Positions 26,133-34,929 of a stretch of 64,000 nt of DNA are shown piece after piece. The DNA comes from an uncultured Flavobacteriaceae bacterium. Its GTDB lineage: Bacteria; Bacteroidota; Bacteroidia; Flavobacteriales; Flavobacteriaceae. Every line of letters begins with the position of its first letter. The first letter of the stretch is position 1. The stretch spans positions 159,321-223,320 of the forward strand of contig CANLUS010000004.1 in assembly GCA_947494325.1 (NCBI GenBank). Reading direction: 5' to 3'. The position numbers and the translations under genes are program-made. Under the pieces are notes generated by a model. The model searched no databases. It saw nothing but the letters and a program-made list of their open reading frames with translations, and was not told where the DNA came from.

Positions 26133-27029
26133 ATGAGAAAAATGAAGAAGGTCCTATTTGCATTATTGTTCGTTCCTCTTACCTTAATCATTGGAGCATT
26201 AACAAAGCATAATTTTGAATTGAATAACTATATTTCAAACGACACAGTTAATACTCAAAAAATTAAAACGAAATACCAAATTCAAACAACAGAAGTACAT
26301 ATTGTTGGTACAGTACATTTCGAAACTGATTCTATCAAAAGACATGACTTATACAATTATATAAATTCCATTAGACCAACAGTTATATTATATGAAGGTA
26401 CCGCTGGCCCAGTAAGACGAATTGTAAAAAGAACAGATTACCTTCTTCAGTTATGGTATGCTTTTAAGAAAGGAACAAAAATGGAAAGAGCTGTGGTACT
26501 AAAATACTTGAAGAATAATCCAGATTGTGTTCTGCTGCCTTACGAATGGGAACTTCGAGATCAATACCATCGCAAACATAAGCTTCGAAAAAAATCTAAA
26601 AAACTAATCAACGAAATCATTCAATTAAGCCGAGAAAAGCTCTTAACTGAAACCCAGTCAAACACTATCCAACAATTTTTAAAATTGAATAATGCCATAA
26701 TCAAAATGGATCAAGGTGCAACGATTGCTGATATTAATAAAACTAGTACTGACAGTCTTTTAAAAATGAGGCAATCTTATATTTATGAGAAAATTCCAGA
26801 AATAGGAAAAGTCAGGAAAGAAACGTCCAATTATTTAAATTTCATACCGGCGCATATGAGTTATTGGGATATCAGAAATAAAGCCATGGTTCAAAATATT
26901 CTAAAGCAAATTGAAGCGAATCCTAATGAAATTATTGTGGTTCTCAACGGGTATTATCATAGATATTATTTAATAGAAGAACTAAAGAAGTACGAGAAAG
27001 CATACAAATTCTCTATCAAAGAAATGTAA
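26133..27029 (+). CDS. TraB/GumN (Tiki-like) family protein, membrane-anchored
   Basis: A hydrophobic N-terminus (about 5-23) is followed by VHIVGTVHFETDS and IRPTVILYEGTAG, the two opening motifs of the TraB/PrgY/Tiki superfamily (GTxH and E-G). Near the end IIVVLNGYYHRYYLIEEL matches the closing vvGxxHxxxL motif. Tiki proteins are metalloproteases and TraB proteins shut down pheromones, so a periplasmic peptidase role is possible. It is almost contiguous with the aspartyl-protease-like gene, which suggests one operon of proteases. Confidence 0.75.
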   Translation: MRKMKKVLFALLFVPLTLIIGALTKHNFELNNYISNDTVNTQKIKTKYQIQTTEVHIVGTVHFETDSIKRHDLYNYINSIRPTVILYEGTAGPVRRIVKRTDYLLQLWYAFKKGTKMERAVVLKYLKNNPDCVLLPYEWELRDQYHRKHKLRKKSKKLINEIIQLSREKLLTETQSNTIQQFLKLNNAIIKMDQGATIADINKTSTDSLLKMRQSYIYEKIPEIGKVRKETSNYLNFIPAHMSYWDIRNKAMVQNILKQIEANPNEIIVVLNGYYHRYYLIEELKKYEKAYKFSIKEM

Positions 27030-27118
27030 AGATACCAAGGCAGTATCAAAACACTTTTTTGTATAAGTAATGCGTCCTATATAAAAAAAATCACAAAAAC
27101 CTCATTTTCAGACTTTTA

Positions 27119-27153
27119 GAACCTTAATAAAAATTTTCGAAGGTTAATTTTTT
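27119..27153 (+). terminator. Weak candidate terminator
   Basis: AACCTT (27120-27125) and AAGGTT (27140-27145) form a six-pair stem followed by AATTTTTT. It lies about 90 bases after the TraB-like gene, a weak match to an intrinsic terminator. Confidence 0.3.
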
Positions 27154-27184
27154 CACAAAATGTAAATTTTGTTTAATTTTTTAT

Positions 27185-27192
27185 TATATTTG
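27185..27192 (+). promoter_or_regulatory. Candidate -7 element of the GLPGLI gene
   Basis: TATATTTG matches TAnnTTTG, 27 bases before the start codon. It is followed at once by TTAAACAA, and the sequence TTTGTTAAACAA is nearly palindromic. Confidence 0.4.
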
Positions 27193-27219
27193 TTAAACAA
27201 TAATTAAAGTTCTGACTAT

Positions 27220-28053
27220 ATGAAGCCCTACACATCTAAGTTACGTATCACCTTTCTCGCATTTTGCATTTCTTTTGGGGCATTTGCTCAAGACTTTCAA
27301 GGCAAGGCCTTTTATTTCTCGAAATCTACAATGAGTCTTGGCAATTGGGGAGCACGCATGAGTGAAGCCCAGAAAAAGCAAATTCAGGACCGTTTAAAGA
27401 ACAGACTGGAAAAAAAATATATACTTACTTTCAACAAGACAGCTTCTTTTTTTAAAGAGGAAGATAAATTAGATGCTATTTCAGGAGCCACTGATTCATG
27501 GGGGAAAAATTTCACTCCTGGTCATTCCTACAAAAACATAAAGACCAATACACTTGTTCAAAATCAAGAATTTTATGGTAAACGTTTTTTAGTCAAAGAT
27601 GCTTTACCGGCCATCAAATGGAAGTTAGAAGTGGAAAGCAAACAAATAGGAAAGTACATCTGTCAAAAGGCAACGGCTTTAGTACCTACTGCTTCCTTGC
27701 AATGGTATAATTTTTCATGGGGTGAAATTCGAACGCCTAAAGGAACAGATGAGGCGGACAAAGCTGTGGCGATGACCGAAATTGAAGCTTGGTATACACC
27801 CCAAATTCCAGTAAGTCAAGGTCCATTAGAATATTGGGGCTTACCTGGTTTGATTCTAGAAGTAAGTGCAGGAAACACAACCATGTTATGTTATAAAATT
27901 GTCATGAACCCCGATGAAAAAGGGGTGATAGAGGCACCAGCTAAAGGAAAAATTGTCGCTAAACAAGAATATAAGCAGATTATCACCAAGAAAATGAAAG
28001 AGATGCGCGATAATCGAGGGAGACCAAGTGGACGAAGACCAGGATCCAGATAG
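27220..28053 (+). CDS. GLPGLI family protein
   Basis: A signal peptide ends after GAFAQ. The defining motif is YWGLPGLILEV (about residues 208-218), preceded by EAWYTPQIPVSQGP. GLPGLI proteins are a Bacteroidota-specific exported family of unknown function, often encoded near TonB-dependent receptors. The C-terminal 20 residues are strongly basic (RGRPSGRRPGSR), which is unusual for the family and could bind acidic polymers. Confidence 0.93.
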   Translation: MKPYTSKLRITFLAFCISFGAFAQDFQGKAFYFSKSTMSLGNWGARMSEAQKKQIQDRLKNRLEKKYILTFNKTASFFKEEDKLDAISGATDSWGKNFTPGHSYKNIKTNTLVQNQEFYGKRFLVKDALPAIKWKLEVESKQIGKYICQKATALVPTASLQWYNFSWGEIRTPKGTDEADKAVAMTEIEAWYTPQIPVSQGPLEYWGLPGLILEVSAGNTTMLCYKIVMNPDEKGVIEAPAKGKIVAKQEYKQIITKKMKEMRDNRGRPSGRRPGSR

Positions 28054-28146
28054 GGAATTTTCATAGCAACTGATCTATTCATTTTGTCTCCTTTTTTTGA
28101 AATAGTTGGAAAAGTAGTTTGTTAGACTTCTCACGCAACGAAACTT

Positions 28147-28154
28147 TATCTTTG
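28147..28154 (+). promoter_or_regulatory. Candidate -7 element of the FISUMP gene
   Basis: TATCTTTG matches TAnnTTTG, 20 bases before the ATG. TTTG at 28118-28121 lies 25 bases upstream, rather far for a -33 box. Confidence 0.4.
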
Positions 28155-28174
28155 TATCTTAGAGAAAATCCATC

Positions 28175-28888
28175 ATGAAGAAAACTTTCACATATATTGT
28201 ATTCGCCATTATCGTATTCACTTTTATACATTGTAATCCTGACGACAATCCACCAACGGATTCAGATAGTCTGACAGATATTGATGGTAATGTCTACAAG
28301 ACCGTTAAAATAGGGGATCAAATTTGGACGATTGAAAATCTCAAAGTGACAACACTCAACGATGGAACTCCAATTGAAGAGTGGTCTTTTGTGAATGATT
28401 GGTACAATGGAAATAACCCCTTGTTATATTATCAATGGGCGGATACTAGCGATCTTAATAATCTTTTCGATGAGGAATTACCATTCGATTATTATGGTGC
28501 CTTATACAACGAATTTGCTTTGGCGAATGATAAACTGGCTCCAGAAGGGTGGCGTATTCCTACCGAACAAGACTTTAAAATTTTAGAGACTTTTTTGGCG
28601 AATAATGGCCATATCAATGACGAAGCATCTGCATTAAAAACGGTCACAGGCTGGGCACCAACGAGCAGTAATGGAACTGATATCTATGGTTTTAATGGGC
28701 GCCCCAATGGATATGCATCAGCATTTGGAACGGCCACGGGAGCACAAATTATTTGTGTTTGGGCCACCTCAACGATAAACAACGCAGAAAATACAAGAAG
28801 AGTGGTGAGTCTGTTCGATGAACCAAACATACTCTTTTCTAGTAATTCTAATAGATTAGGAGCAGGTGTTCGTTTGATAAAAGAGTAA
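28175..28888 (+). CDS. FISUMP-domain lipoprotein
   Basis: A lipoprotein signal peptide ends in FIHC. The domain starts DIDGNVYKTVKIGDQIWTIE and ends with the usual GAGVRLIKE, the hallmarks of the Fibrobacter succinogenes major paralogous (FISUMP) domain. The middle has YGALYNEFAL and LAPEGWRIPTEQDFKIL. The fold is related to C-type-lectin/formylglycine-type modules and is thought to be a surface protein; no enzymatic role is known. Confidence 0.9.
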   Translation: MKKTFTYIVFAIIVFTFIHCNPDDNPPTDSDSLTDIDGNVYKTVKIGDQIWTIENLKVTTLNDGTPIEEWSFVNDWYNGNNPLLYYQWADTSDLNNLFDEELPFDYYGALYNEFALANDKLAPEGWRIPTEQDFKILETFLANNGHINDEASALKTVTGWAPTSSNGTDIYGFNGRPNGYASAFGTATGAQIICVWATSTINNAENTRRVVSLFDEPNILFSSNSNRLGAGVRLIKE

Positions 28889-28958
28889 AATTCTTCCATT
28901 TTTAATTTCTAAAAATTTAGTACTTTTCATGCTTATAAGAGATAATCGCTCTGAAAAG

Positions 28959-29531
28959 ATGAAAGAACAGTACACTTTAAAAGAAACTAGAATTCTTCAA
29001 AATTTAACGCAAGAAGAGTTAGCAAGTGCTGCAGGGATTTCAATAAGAACCATTCAACGTATTGAAAAAGGAGAAACTATTGGAAGTCCGCATACCATAA
29101 GAACTTTAGCAAAAACTTTAAATATTGAAAGTGGTACTTTCAAACCATCGGAAACAATAAAGCTTACTGAAACTAAAGATATCTATGCAAAAGTAAAATT
29201 GCAAAATTTTAGCATTTTGTCTGTTATTTTCATCCCTTTTGGAAACATTATTTTCCCAACCCTAGTTTTTTTCAGGCACCGAAAAGACAAACAGATTAGC
29301 ACTCTCGGAAAAAAAATATTGAACTTTCAAATACTGAGTTCTTTATTCTTTTTTATAATAACGGTTATAATTTTCCAAACCGTAGGAAGGGGTCCTGGTG
29401 CTATTCCAATGCCAGTATTTATTTGTTATCCTTTATACATATTGGTGAGTCTTTCAACTGTCATTTATACTTCATTACATATGAATATTGAGAATAAGTT
29501 ACTAAATCTCTTTCCAAACATCCTTTCATAA
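28959..29531 (+). CDS. XRE regulator with DUF4870-like membrane domain
   Basis: Residues ~5-62 are an HTH_3 domain (QNLTQEELASAAGISIRTIQ). The rest has about three hydrophobic segments with FIPFGNIIFP and GKKILNFQI, the signature shared with the regulators at 7993 and 24485. It is followed 93 bases later by a separate beta-lactamase-fold gene, the same pair that is fused in one protein at 7993-9747. The ATG at 28929 would add ten residues; 28959 starts just before the HTH. It may regulate the beta-lactamase-fold gene. Confidence 0.87.
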   Translation: MKEQYTLKETRILQNLTQEELASAAGISIRTIQRIEKGETIGSPHTIRTLAKTLNIESGTFKPSETIKLTETKDIYAKVKLQNFSILSVIFIPFGNIIFPTLVFFRHRKDKQISTLGKKILNFQILSSLFFFIITVIIFQTVGRGPGAIPMPVFICYPLYILVSLSTVIYTSLHMNIENKLLNLFPNILS

Positions 29532-29546
29532 TAATTGTCACAAAAC

Positions 29547-29569
29547 TGTCATGTTTTTTGCAGATGACA
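29547..29569. promoter_or_regulatory. Inverted repeat upstream of the beta-lactamase-fold gene
   Basis: TGTCAT (29547-29552) and ATGACA (29564-29569) face each other across 11 bases, with another TGTCA at 29536-29540. It ends 28 bases before a -7 box (29597-29604), an activator-like position. It could be the site of the XRE regulator just upstream. Confidence 0.35.
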
Positions 29570-29596
29570 ACTGTTCTTTTGAATTTCAAATTCCAA

Positions 29597-29604
29597 TAGT
29601 TTTG
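29597..29604 (+). promoter_or_regulatory. Candidate -7 element
   Basis: TAGTTTTG matches TAnnTTTG, 19 bases before the start of the beta-lactamase-fold gene. TTTG at 29578-29581 is 15 bases upstream, closer than usual for a -33 box. Confidence 0.45.
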
Positions 29605-29623
29605 ATTTCTTAAAATTAAAACT

Positions 29624-31390
29624 ATGAAATTTCAATACGGCCTTTCCATACTTCTTAGCTTTCTATGTCTAACTAGCTATTGTCAAGAAATAGACACCCT
29701 TAAACTAAATACCTTTTTCAATTCACTAGAAAAACGAAATGAAGCGATGGGGAGCATTGCCATTACAAAAAATGGAAAGTTAGTCTATCAAAAGACAATC
29801 GGTTTTCGTGAAATAAATGAACAACAAAAAGTTACATCTACAAAAGACACGAAGTATAGAATATGGTCAATTACTAAAACTTATGTGGCGGTAATGATTT
29901 TTCAATTGATTGAAGAAGGGAAGCTGTCATTAGACACTAAATTAGCAAATTTTTATCCGCAGATACCAAACGCCAACACCATTACCATCAAAAATATGTT
30001 ATCACATCGTAGTGGTATTTTTGATTATGTAAATGATACCGATGAAGAAGCTCAGTTAAATACTGAATCGCGAACTCATTATAAAAATTCATTAGTCGAA
30101 CATATTGCAACCTTTACACCCAATTTTAATGCGGGCGAAGATTTTAGGTATAGTAATTCAAATTATTTTTTGCTTGGATGTATTATAGAACGCTTAGATG
30201 GGAATAACTTCGAAAGTTCTCTAACTCGCAGAATTTCGAGCAAAATTGGATTAAAAAACACCTTTTTTGGCAGAAAAGCATTGAAAATCATCAAAAACAA
30301 GGCAAATACCTACTTTTTTGATAAAAAATGGCAAAACAGTCCAGAAGAGGAAAATTACACCTTTCATTTAGAAACAGCAGATGGAGGTATTGTTGCTACC
30401 CCAACAGATATGGCATTGTTCATGGATGCTCTTTTTGATGAAAAACTGATAACAAGCAAAAGTTTAGAATTAATGACATCAGGCGACGATTTTTACAAAC
30501 TTGGATTAATGAAAACGCAGTTCGATAGTTCAGAAGGTTTTGGACATACAGGAGGATGGATCTCAGAATCGAGTCTTTTCCATTATCCAAATGACAAATT
30601 AACTATTGCATACACAACAAACGGTATTGTACTTCGAAAAGAAGATATTTTGAATAATGTCCTCATGATTTATCACAAAAAACCCTTCACAACTTCCATG
30701 AATAGAAATAAGCAATTACTATCTATTGTAGGTATTTGTTTGATCCTATTTATACTATTTAAAAGGTTCCTGCCAAGTTATTTAAGTTCCGAAATAATAC
30801 CCCGTCTTGGTTTTATTATTGCCTTGCTGTTTTGGCTGACTACTTTCGTTGCTGGCACCATGTTAGACGGATATAGTCACATAAGAGATGGAACTACTGT
30901 TCTAGATACTTTCTATAGTAATACTGGTACTTTAATGTCCGCTACAAATATGTTCATTGCTATTTTAATGATACCGTTTTTAATAAATTTATATACGTAT
31001 TGTAAAACATATCACTTAAATAGTATTGCCATCATTCCGTTGGCGTTTATTCCGATTTCACTTCTTGGGTCTATGCTTACCCCTTTTCCAAATGAGTTAT
31101 ATTCACTTTTCACGAATGGCATAATACTTTCGGGATTATCTCCTTTATTGGCCTGTGTATTATGGCGAGGTAAGACACAAAATTTCATTAGGATCATCGG
31201 AGTTGTTTGTTTCTTATTTATGCTCATTAGCTTGGCACTATTAATCAGTCGTCCAAAATTTCCTCAATTCATTTCTGAAAATTTCGGAGCAATCCAAAGA
31301 TTATTATTCTTGGGATGGACCTTATGGTTAGCGATGCTCAGCACCTACTTTTTAAAACGTACAAATAGTAGTCGATTAACTTCAACCTAA
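29624..31390 (+). CDS. Serine hydrolase, beta-lactamase fold with C-terminal membrane domain
   Basis: A signal peptide (about 1-20) leads to a class C beta-lactamase-fold domain with S82-I-T-K85, Y176-S-N178 and H308-T-G310. From about residue 365 seven hydrophobic segments follow, ending near residue 582. Family members are variously esterases, DD-peptidases or beta-lactamases; the substrate is unknown. It has its own promoter elements and sits directly after an XRE/DUF4870-like regulator, an arrangement that mirrors the fused protein at 7993-9747. Confidence 0.87.
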   Translation: MKFQYGLSILLSFLCLTSYCQEIDTLKLNTFFNSLEKRNEAMGSIAITKNGKLVYQKTIGFREINEQQKVTSTKDTKYRIWSITKTYVAVMIFQLIEEGKLSLDTKLANFYPQIPNANTITIKNMLSHRSGIFDYVNDTDEEAQLNTESRTHYKNSLVEHIATFTPNFNAGEDFRYSNSNYFLLGCIIERLDGNNFESSLTRRISSKIGLKNTFFGRKALKIIKNKANTYFFDKKWQNSPEEENYTFHLETADGGIVATPTDMALFMDALFDEKLITSKSLELMTSGDDFYKLGLMKTQFDSSEGFGHTGGWISESSLFHYPNDKLTIAYTTNGIVLRKEDILNNVLMIYHKKPFTTSMNRNKQLLSIVGICLILFILFKRFLPSYLSSEIIPRLGFIIALLFWLTTFVAGTMLDGYSHIRDGTTVLDTFYSNTGTLMSATNMFIAILMIPFLINLYTYCKTYHLNSIAIIPLAFIPISLLGSMLTPFPNELYSLFTNGIILSGLSPLLACVLWRGKTQNFIRIIGVVCFLFMLISLALLISRPKFPQFISENFGAIQRLLFLGWTLWLAMLSTYFLKRTNSSRLTST

Positions 31391-31449
31391 TTGAACTAAC
31401 TATGAGCACAACCATTTAGCAGATTCTGCATCTAACTAAAAAACGACCC

Positions 31450-31806
31450 ATGAAAAAAATCATTTTATTGATGATGACCGTTTGTTTGATGAGTTGTTCT
31501 GATAATGACAATTTATTGGAAAATGGTATTCTGACAGGAGAGTTTAAAGAATTTTCACCTATTGAAGGCGCCTCAACCATTCAAACGACTCCGGACAATT
31601 TGACCTATATAACATTTGGGAAGACCATACCTGTTAGTTTCTCGGTAAAAGTATTGAGTGGTAACCGCTTAGAATTAAGTTGCAATGAATGCGATGAAAC
31701 TGAACCTATTGTGGTACCATACAAGATTGTTAATGACGATACTTTTGAAATTGGCACCTTCATTAGAGGTGCAAACCAACAAATATTCACGTATAAACGT
31801 ATTTAA
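31450..31806 (+). CDS. Small lipoprotein of unknown function
   Basis: At 118 residues it has a lipoprotein signal ending in CLMSC, then a beta-rich mature region with a CNEC pair (about residue 77-80) that could form a disulfide or bind metal. I do not recognise the family. Its stop lies 13 bases from the end of the convergent regulator gene. Confidence 0.65.
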   Translation: MKKIILLMMTVCLMSCSDNDNLLENGILTGEFKEFSPIEGASTIQTTPDNLTYITFGKTIPVSFSVKVLSGNRLELSCNECDETEPIVVPYKIVNDDTFEIGTFIRGANQQIFTYKRI

Positions 31807-31819
31807 TATTTATAACAAG

Positions 31820-32689
31820 TCAAGAAGAATGTAACTCTAACTTATAACCAACCCCATGAATATTTGTCAATTTAATGGATGTATCTTGACTTAATTTCTT
31901 TCGAAGTTTCGAAATATAAGTATCTAAGCTTCGCCCTACAAAAACACCATTATCTTCCCAAACCTTTTTGGTCAGTTCGTCACGAGTAATAACTTGATTT
32001 GGCCTTGCTATAAAAATTTCTAATAGCTCGCATTCTTTTTTCGAAAGTCCGATAACAACTGCCTCCTTCACCAATTTATGCTGATCAGGATAAAATCGAA
32101 AACTTCCGAGTGTTGTATGCTTAGTATCTTTCTCTTGAGATGATATGGCAATTTTTCTTTTTCTAAAAGCTAAAAATGTCAATAGTAGTGTAGTAAGTAA
32201 CAGTACGTACAACCCTCCTCTCAAAGTCAATAGTTCGAATTTATTTTCCAAAAATCGAACATTTATCAAGTAACAACCTTTCGGTAAAAATCGTCCAGCA
32301 CACGGTATAATTGTCTTTTCTTCGGAGGCATTAATTTCATAACTATAAGCTACTTCTCCATCAAGACATTGTATAACCTCAACACGATAATTTACTGGCA
32401 AGCTCGTTTTTTTAAAACCACTTGCTATTGCTTCTACCAACATCGTAGGTTCGAAAGAAAGCTCTTCTTCAAAAGACAATTGATACTTCGAAGTTTCAAT
32501 CTTTAAGATTGGCAAAATTAAAGAAGTAGTATCCTCTTGCGCAAGTAATAATTGATTCCCTGCATCACGCAAAGCAATCTTCACCCTTTCGGATTGGTCC
32601 TTTTCTTCTATAGGAACCTCTAAAAAACTAGACGTACCAACCATAAAAATAACACATGTTAATGCTATGTAAAAACCTCTCTTTATCAT
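31820..32689 (-). CDS. Membrane-spanning winged-helix regulator, OmpR-type C-terminus
   Basis: A first hydrophobic segment lies near the N-terminus (about 5-22), then ~140 residues that look periplasmic with two Cys (CLDGE and PCAGRFLPKGC), then a second transmembrane segment (about 172-190). The C-terminal ~100 residues are an OmpR/PhoB-type winged helix (KKECELLEIFIARPNQVITR, then KVWEDNGVFVGRSLDTYISK and IHGVGYKL). There is no receiver domain. It is a ToxR-like one-component regulator turned around, with DNA binding at the C-terminus. It faces yceI across four 11-bp tandem repeats (32721-32764), its probable binding site. Confidence 0.87.
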   Translation of the reverse strand: MIKRGFYIALTCVIFMVGTSSFLEVPIEEKDQSERVKIALRDAGNQLLLAQEDTTSLILPILKIETSKYQLSFEEELSFEPTMLVEAIASGFKKTSLPVNYRVEVIQCLDGEVAYSYEINASEEKTIIPCAGRFLPKGCYLINVRFLENKFELLTLRGGLYVLLLTTLLLTFLAFRKRKIAISSQEKDTKHTTLGSFRFYPDQHKLVKEAVVIGLSKKECELLEIFIARPNQVITRDELTKKVWEDNGVFVGRSLDTYISKLRKKLSQDTSIKLTNIHGVGYKLELHSS

Positions 32690-32720
32690 CCGGTTGTAAA
32701 TAACATACAATTTTATGAAT

Positions 32721-32764
32721 TTTCACATTCGTTGACACTTCTTTTACATTTTTTTGACATTTCT
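32721..32764. promoter_or_regulatory. Tandem 11-bp repeats, probable operator of the winged-helix regulator
   Basis: Three copies in exact 11-base phase read TTGACACTTCT (32732), TTTACATTTTT (32743) and TTGACATTTCT (32754). A weaker fourth copy begins near 32721-32722. OmpR/PhoB-type proteins bind tandem sites spaced 11 bases, so this is a likely operator in the divergent promoter region. Confidence 0.6.
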
Positions 32765-32796
32765 CTTCGAAGTCCGAGCTAGTTTTACTTCAAAAT

Positions 32797-33369
32797 ATGA
32801 ACATCATGAAAAAAATTAGAATTATCATTATTATGGTTCTATGCACCTCATTAACAAGCATAGCGCAGGAGAAACTAAACATTAATCTTACTAAAAGTTC
32901 AATAAAATGGCAAGGAGAATATACCTTCTATTTTGGAGGCCATGAAGGAACGATTAATTTCAGTGAAGGTCATTTAATAAAAACGAAAGACTTAATTACA
33001 GGTGGTAATTTTACCATCGACATGAATACACTTGTCAGTACCGATATCGAAGTAAGTAAGGCGAAGAAAAGTTTAGAAGATCATTTAAAAGATCCTGATT
33101 TTTTTGATGTTGCAAAATACCCAATAGCCACATTAAGTATTACTAAGGTCGAGTATTCTGAAAGCAGCGAACTGCGCATGGAAGCCAACTTAACCATTAA
33201 AGGTATTACAAAACTCATTAACTTTAGAGCATTTCCAGATTATACAAAGAAACAGTTGACAACGAAATTCAAAATAGATAGACGTCGCTGGAATGTTAAT
33301 TATAATAGTAAAATTAGAGATGGCGCCATTTCTGACGCCATTGGTTTTGAAGTAATACTCAACTTATAA
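32797..33369 (+). CDS. YceI family protein
   Basis: A signal peptide ends about TSIAQ. The single YceI lipocalin-like domain contains KSSIKWQGEYTFYFGGHEGT, then LKDPDFFDVAKYPIATLSI, ANLTIKGITKLINF and the closing SDAIGFEVIL. YceI proteins bind polyisoprenoids or other amphiphiles in the periplasm. The ATG at 32806 is an alternative start. The gene is divergent from the winged-helix regulator and probably under its control, and is followed eight bases later by an exported unknown. Confidence 0.93.
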   Translation: MNIMKKIRIIIIMVLCTSLTSIAQEKLNINLTKSSIKWQGEYTFYFGGHEGTINFSEGHLIKTKDLITGGNFTIDMNTLVSTDIEVSKAKKSLEDHLKDPDFFDVAKYPIATLSITKVEYSESSELRMEANLTIKGITKLINFRAFPDYTKKQLTTKFKIDRRRWNVNYNSKIRDGAISDAIGFEVILNL

Positions 33370-33376
33370 AAATAAT

Positions 33377-33967
33377 ATGAAAAAAATAATTTTATTGACA
33401 TATCTATGCTATTCATCTCTTTTAGTGTTTGGGCAACATGCAACCTATCCTGATTTATTAACAGCTGATAGCACTTGGACAAAAGAGATCATTCGTATTC
33501 CTTTTGGATTTGCAGGAGAAATTAAACATACGGGTTACGAAGATATCCGTTTCGCAAAAGGTTGGGGTGATAAGGAAAGTTCACAATTTTGGTCATATGC
33601 CTTTGTCTGGAAAGTTGACTTAACGACAACTCCATCTGAGGCTTATTTAGAAGAAAATTTAAAATATTATTTTCATGGATTAATGGCTGCAGTAAATAAA
33701 GAAAAAGATAAAATTATTCCAGAAACATTGGTATTCCTTAAGAAAAAAGAAGGTGCTAAGTTGCCCACCTTTATTGGAACTGTGAAAACACATGATTCGT
33801 TCAAAACGAAACGAGTAATGACGCTGAACGTTCATATCGAAATTTATTTCTGTAAAAAAGAGCAACGATACCTGCCGTTGTTTAGATTTTCGCAACAACC
33901 TTTCGGAACAAAGGTATGGAGTGAATTAAAAACCATCCAACTACATAAAAATGCCTGTATAAATTAA
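33377..33967 (+). CDS. Exported protein of unknown function
   Basis: 196 residues with a signal peptide ending about VFGQ. The mature part is mixed alpha-beta with IRIPFGFAGEIKHTGYEDIRFAKGW and a single domain-like character. I do not recognise the family. It follows yceI by only a few bases and probably belongs to the same operon and regulatory unit. Confidence 0.7.
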   Translation: MKKIILLTYLCYSSLLVFGQHATYPDLLTADSTWTKEIIRIPFGFAGEIKHTGYEDIRFAKGWGDKESSQFWSYAFVWKVDLTTTPSEAYLEENLKYYFHGLMAAVNKEKDKIIPETLVFLKKKEGAKLPTFIGTVKTHDSFKTKRVMTLNVHIEIYFCKKEQRYLPLFRFSQQPFGTKVWSELKTIQLHKNACIN

Positions 33968-34037
33968 TCTGTTAAAAGCTGTCCTTTACATAATATATTG
34001 AGTAATTTTATGTAGCCAACCGCTATCTGCTACTCTT

Positions 34038-34490
34038 ATGAAATTTGTACATACTAACATTATCAGTATTGATTGGAAAACATTGGTAGATTTTTATATA
34101 AAAACCTTCGATTGTAAGCTCATACCACCCGTAAGAAAACAATTTGGAGCGTGGTTAGATCAAGGGACAGGCGTAAAAAATGCCCAATTGGAAGGAGCTC
34201 ATTTATTACTTCCAGGACATAGTGAGTATGGCCCAACGCTCGAAATTTATCAATATAGCAATATTGAATCAAGTACTAACTTAAAGCCAAATACCAAAGG
34301 CTTTGGACATATTGCTTTTGAGGTAGATAGTGTCGAATTAGTTCTTGAAAAATTGATACGGAATGGTGGATCAGCCCAAGGAAGCATTACAAAACGAGAG
34401 ATTGAAGAGGTTGGTGAAATTACGTTTGTTTATGCGAGAGATCCTGAAGGAAATTTAATAGAACTACAAAGTTGGAAAAAACAACCATGA
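34038..34490 (+). CDS. VOC family (glyoxalase-fold) protein
   Basis: A single cytoplasmic VOC domain of 150 residues opens with KFVHTNIISIDWKTLVDFYI and shows GFGHIAFEVDSVELVLEKL and DPEGNLIELQSW. The His in GHIAF and Glu in LIELQ are probable metal ligands. The exact substrate is unknown. The stop codon overlaps the start of the next gene (ATGA). Confidence 0.88.
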   Translation: MKFVHTNIISIDWKTLVDFYIKTFDCKLIPPVRKQFGAWLDQGTGVKNAQLEGAHLLLPGHSEYGPTLEIYQYSNIESSTNLKPNTKGFGHIAFEVDSVELVLEKLIRNGGSAQGSITKREIEEVGEITFVYARDPEGNLIELQSWKKQP

Positions 34491-34927
34491 ATGATCAGAC
34501 ATTTCTTTTTTGGCAAAAATGGCTAACCTATGCCAATGTACTTACAATTTGTGTAGGTATCTTAGTTGCTTTTGCAGGAAATTCTATCGTTTTTGAAATT
34601 CATAATGCTTATACTAAGGAGGTTTTTTTTCAGGGTAACGAATTCACGTTAGAGGAATTACATCTTAAAAATTGGCTTTTTGGTGTCATAGGAGCCACCA
34701 TTGTTGGATTTCACGTGTTAATGGTAATGATCTCTGAAAATGCTTTTAGAAAAAAGGAACGCTGGGCCTACAAGGCAATGTGGTTCGGACTTCTTTCATG
34801 GTTTTGTATTGATAGTGGAATCTCAATATATTATGGCGCTCTATATAATGTTATGTTGATCAACATAGCGGCGCTCTTACTAATAGGAGTACCTTTGGTA
34901 ATGACTAGAAAAGAGTTTCGCAAATAA
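34487..34927 (+). CDS. Four-segment membrane protein of unknown function
   Basis: About 146 residues with four hydrophobic segments (about 12-32, 60-80, 90-110 and 115-135). Its start overlaps the VOC gene's stop by four bases, which is why I chose the ATG at 34487 over an upstream TTG at 34472. I do not recognise the family. The next gene starts three bases downstream, so the three form one operon. Confidence 0.7.
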   Translation: MNDQTFLFWQKWLTYANVLTICVGILVAFAGNSIVFEIHNAYTKEVFFQGNEFTLEELHLKNWLFGVIGATIVGFHVLMVMISENAFRKKERWAYKAMWFGLLSWFCIDSGISIYYGALYNVMLINIAALLLIGVPLVMTRKEFRK

Positions 34928-34929
34928 TT

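Noticed and set aside
27030..27046. GATAC/GTATC hairpin directly after the TraB-like gene
   Set aside because: Only five pairs and no T-run.
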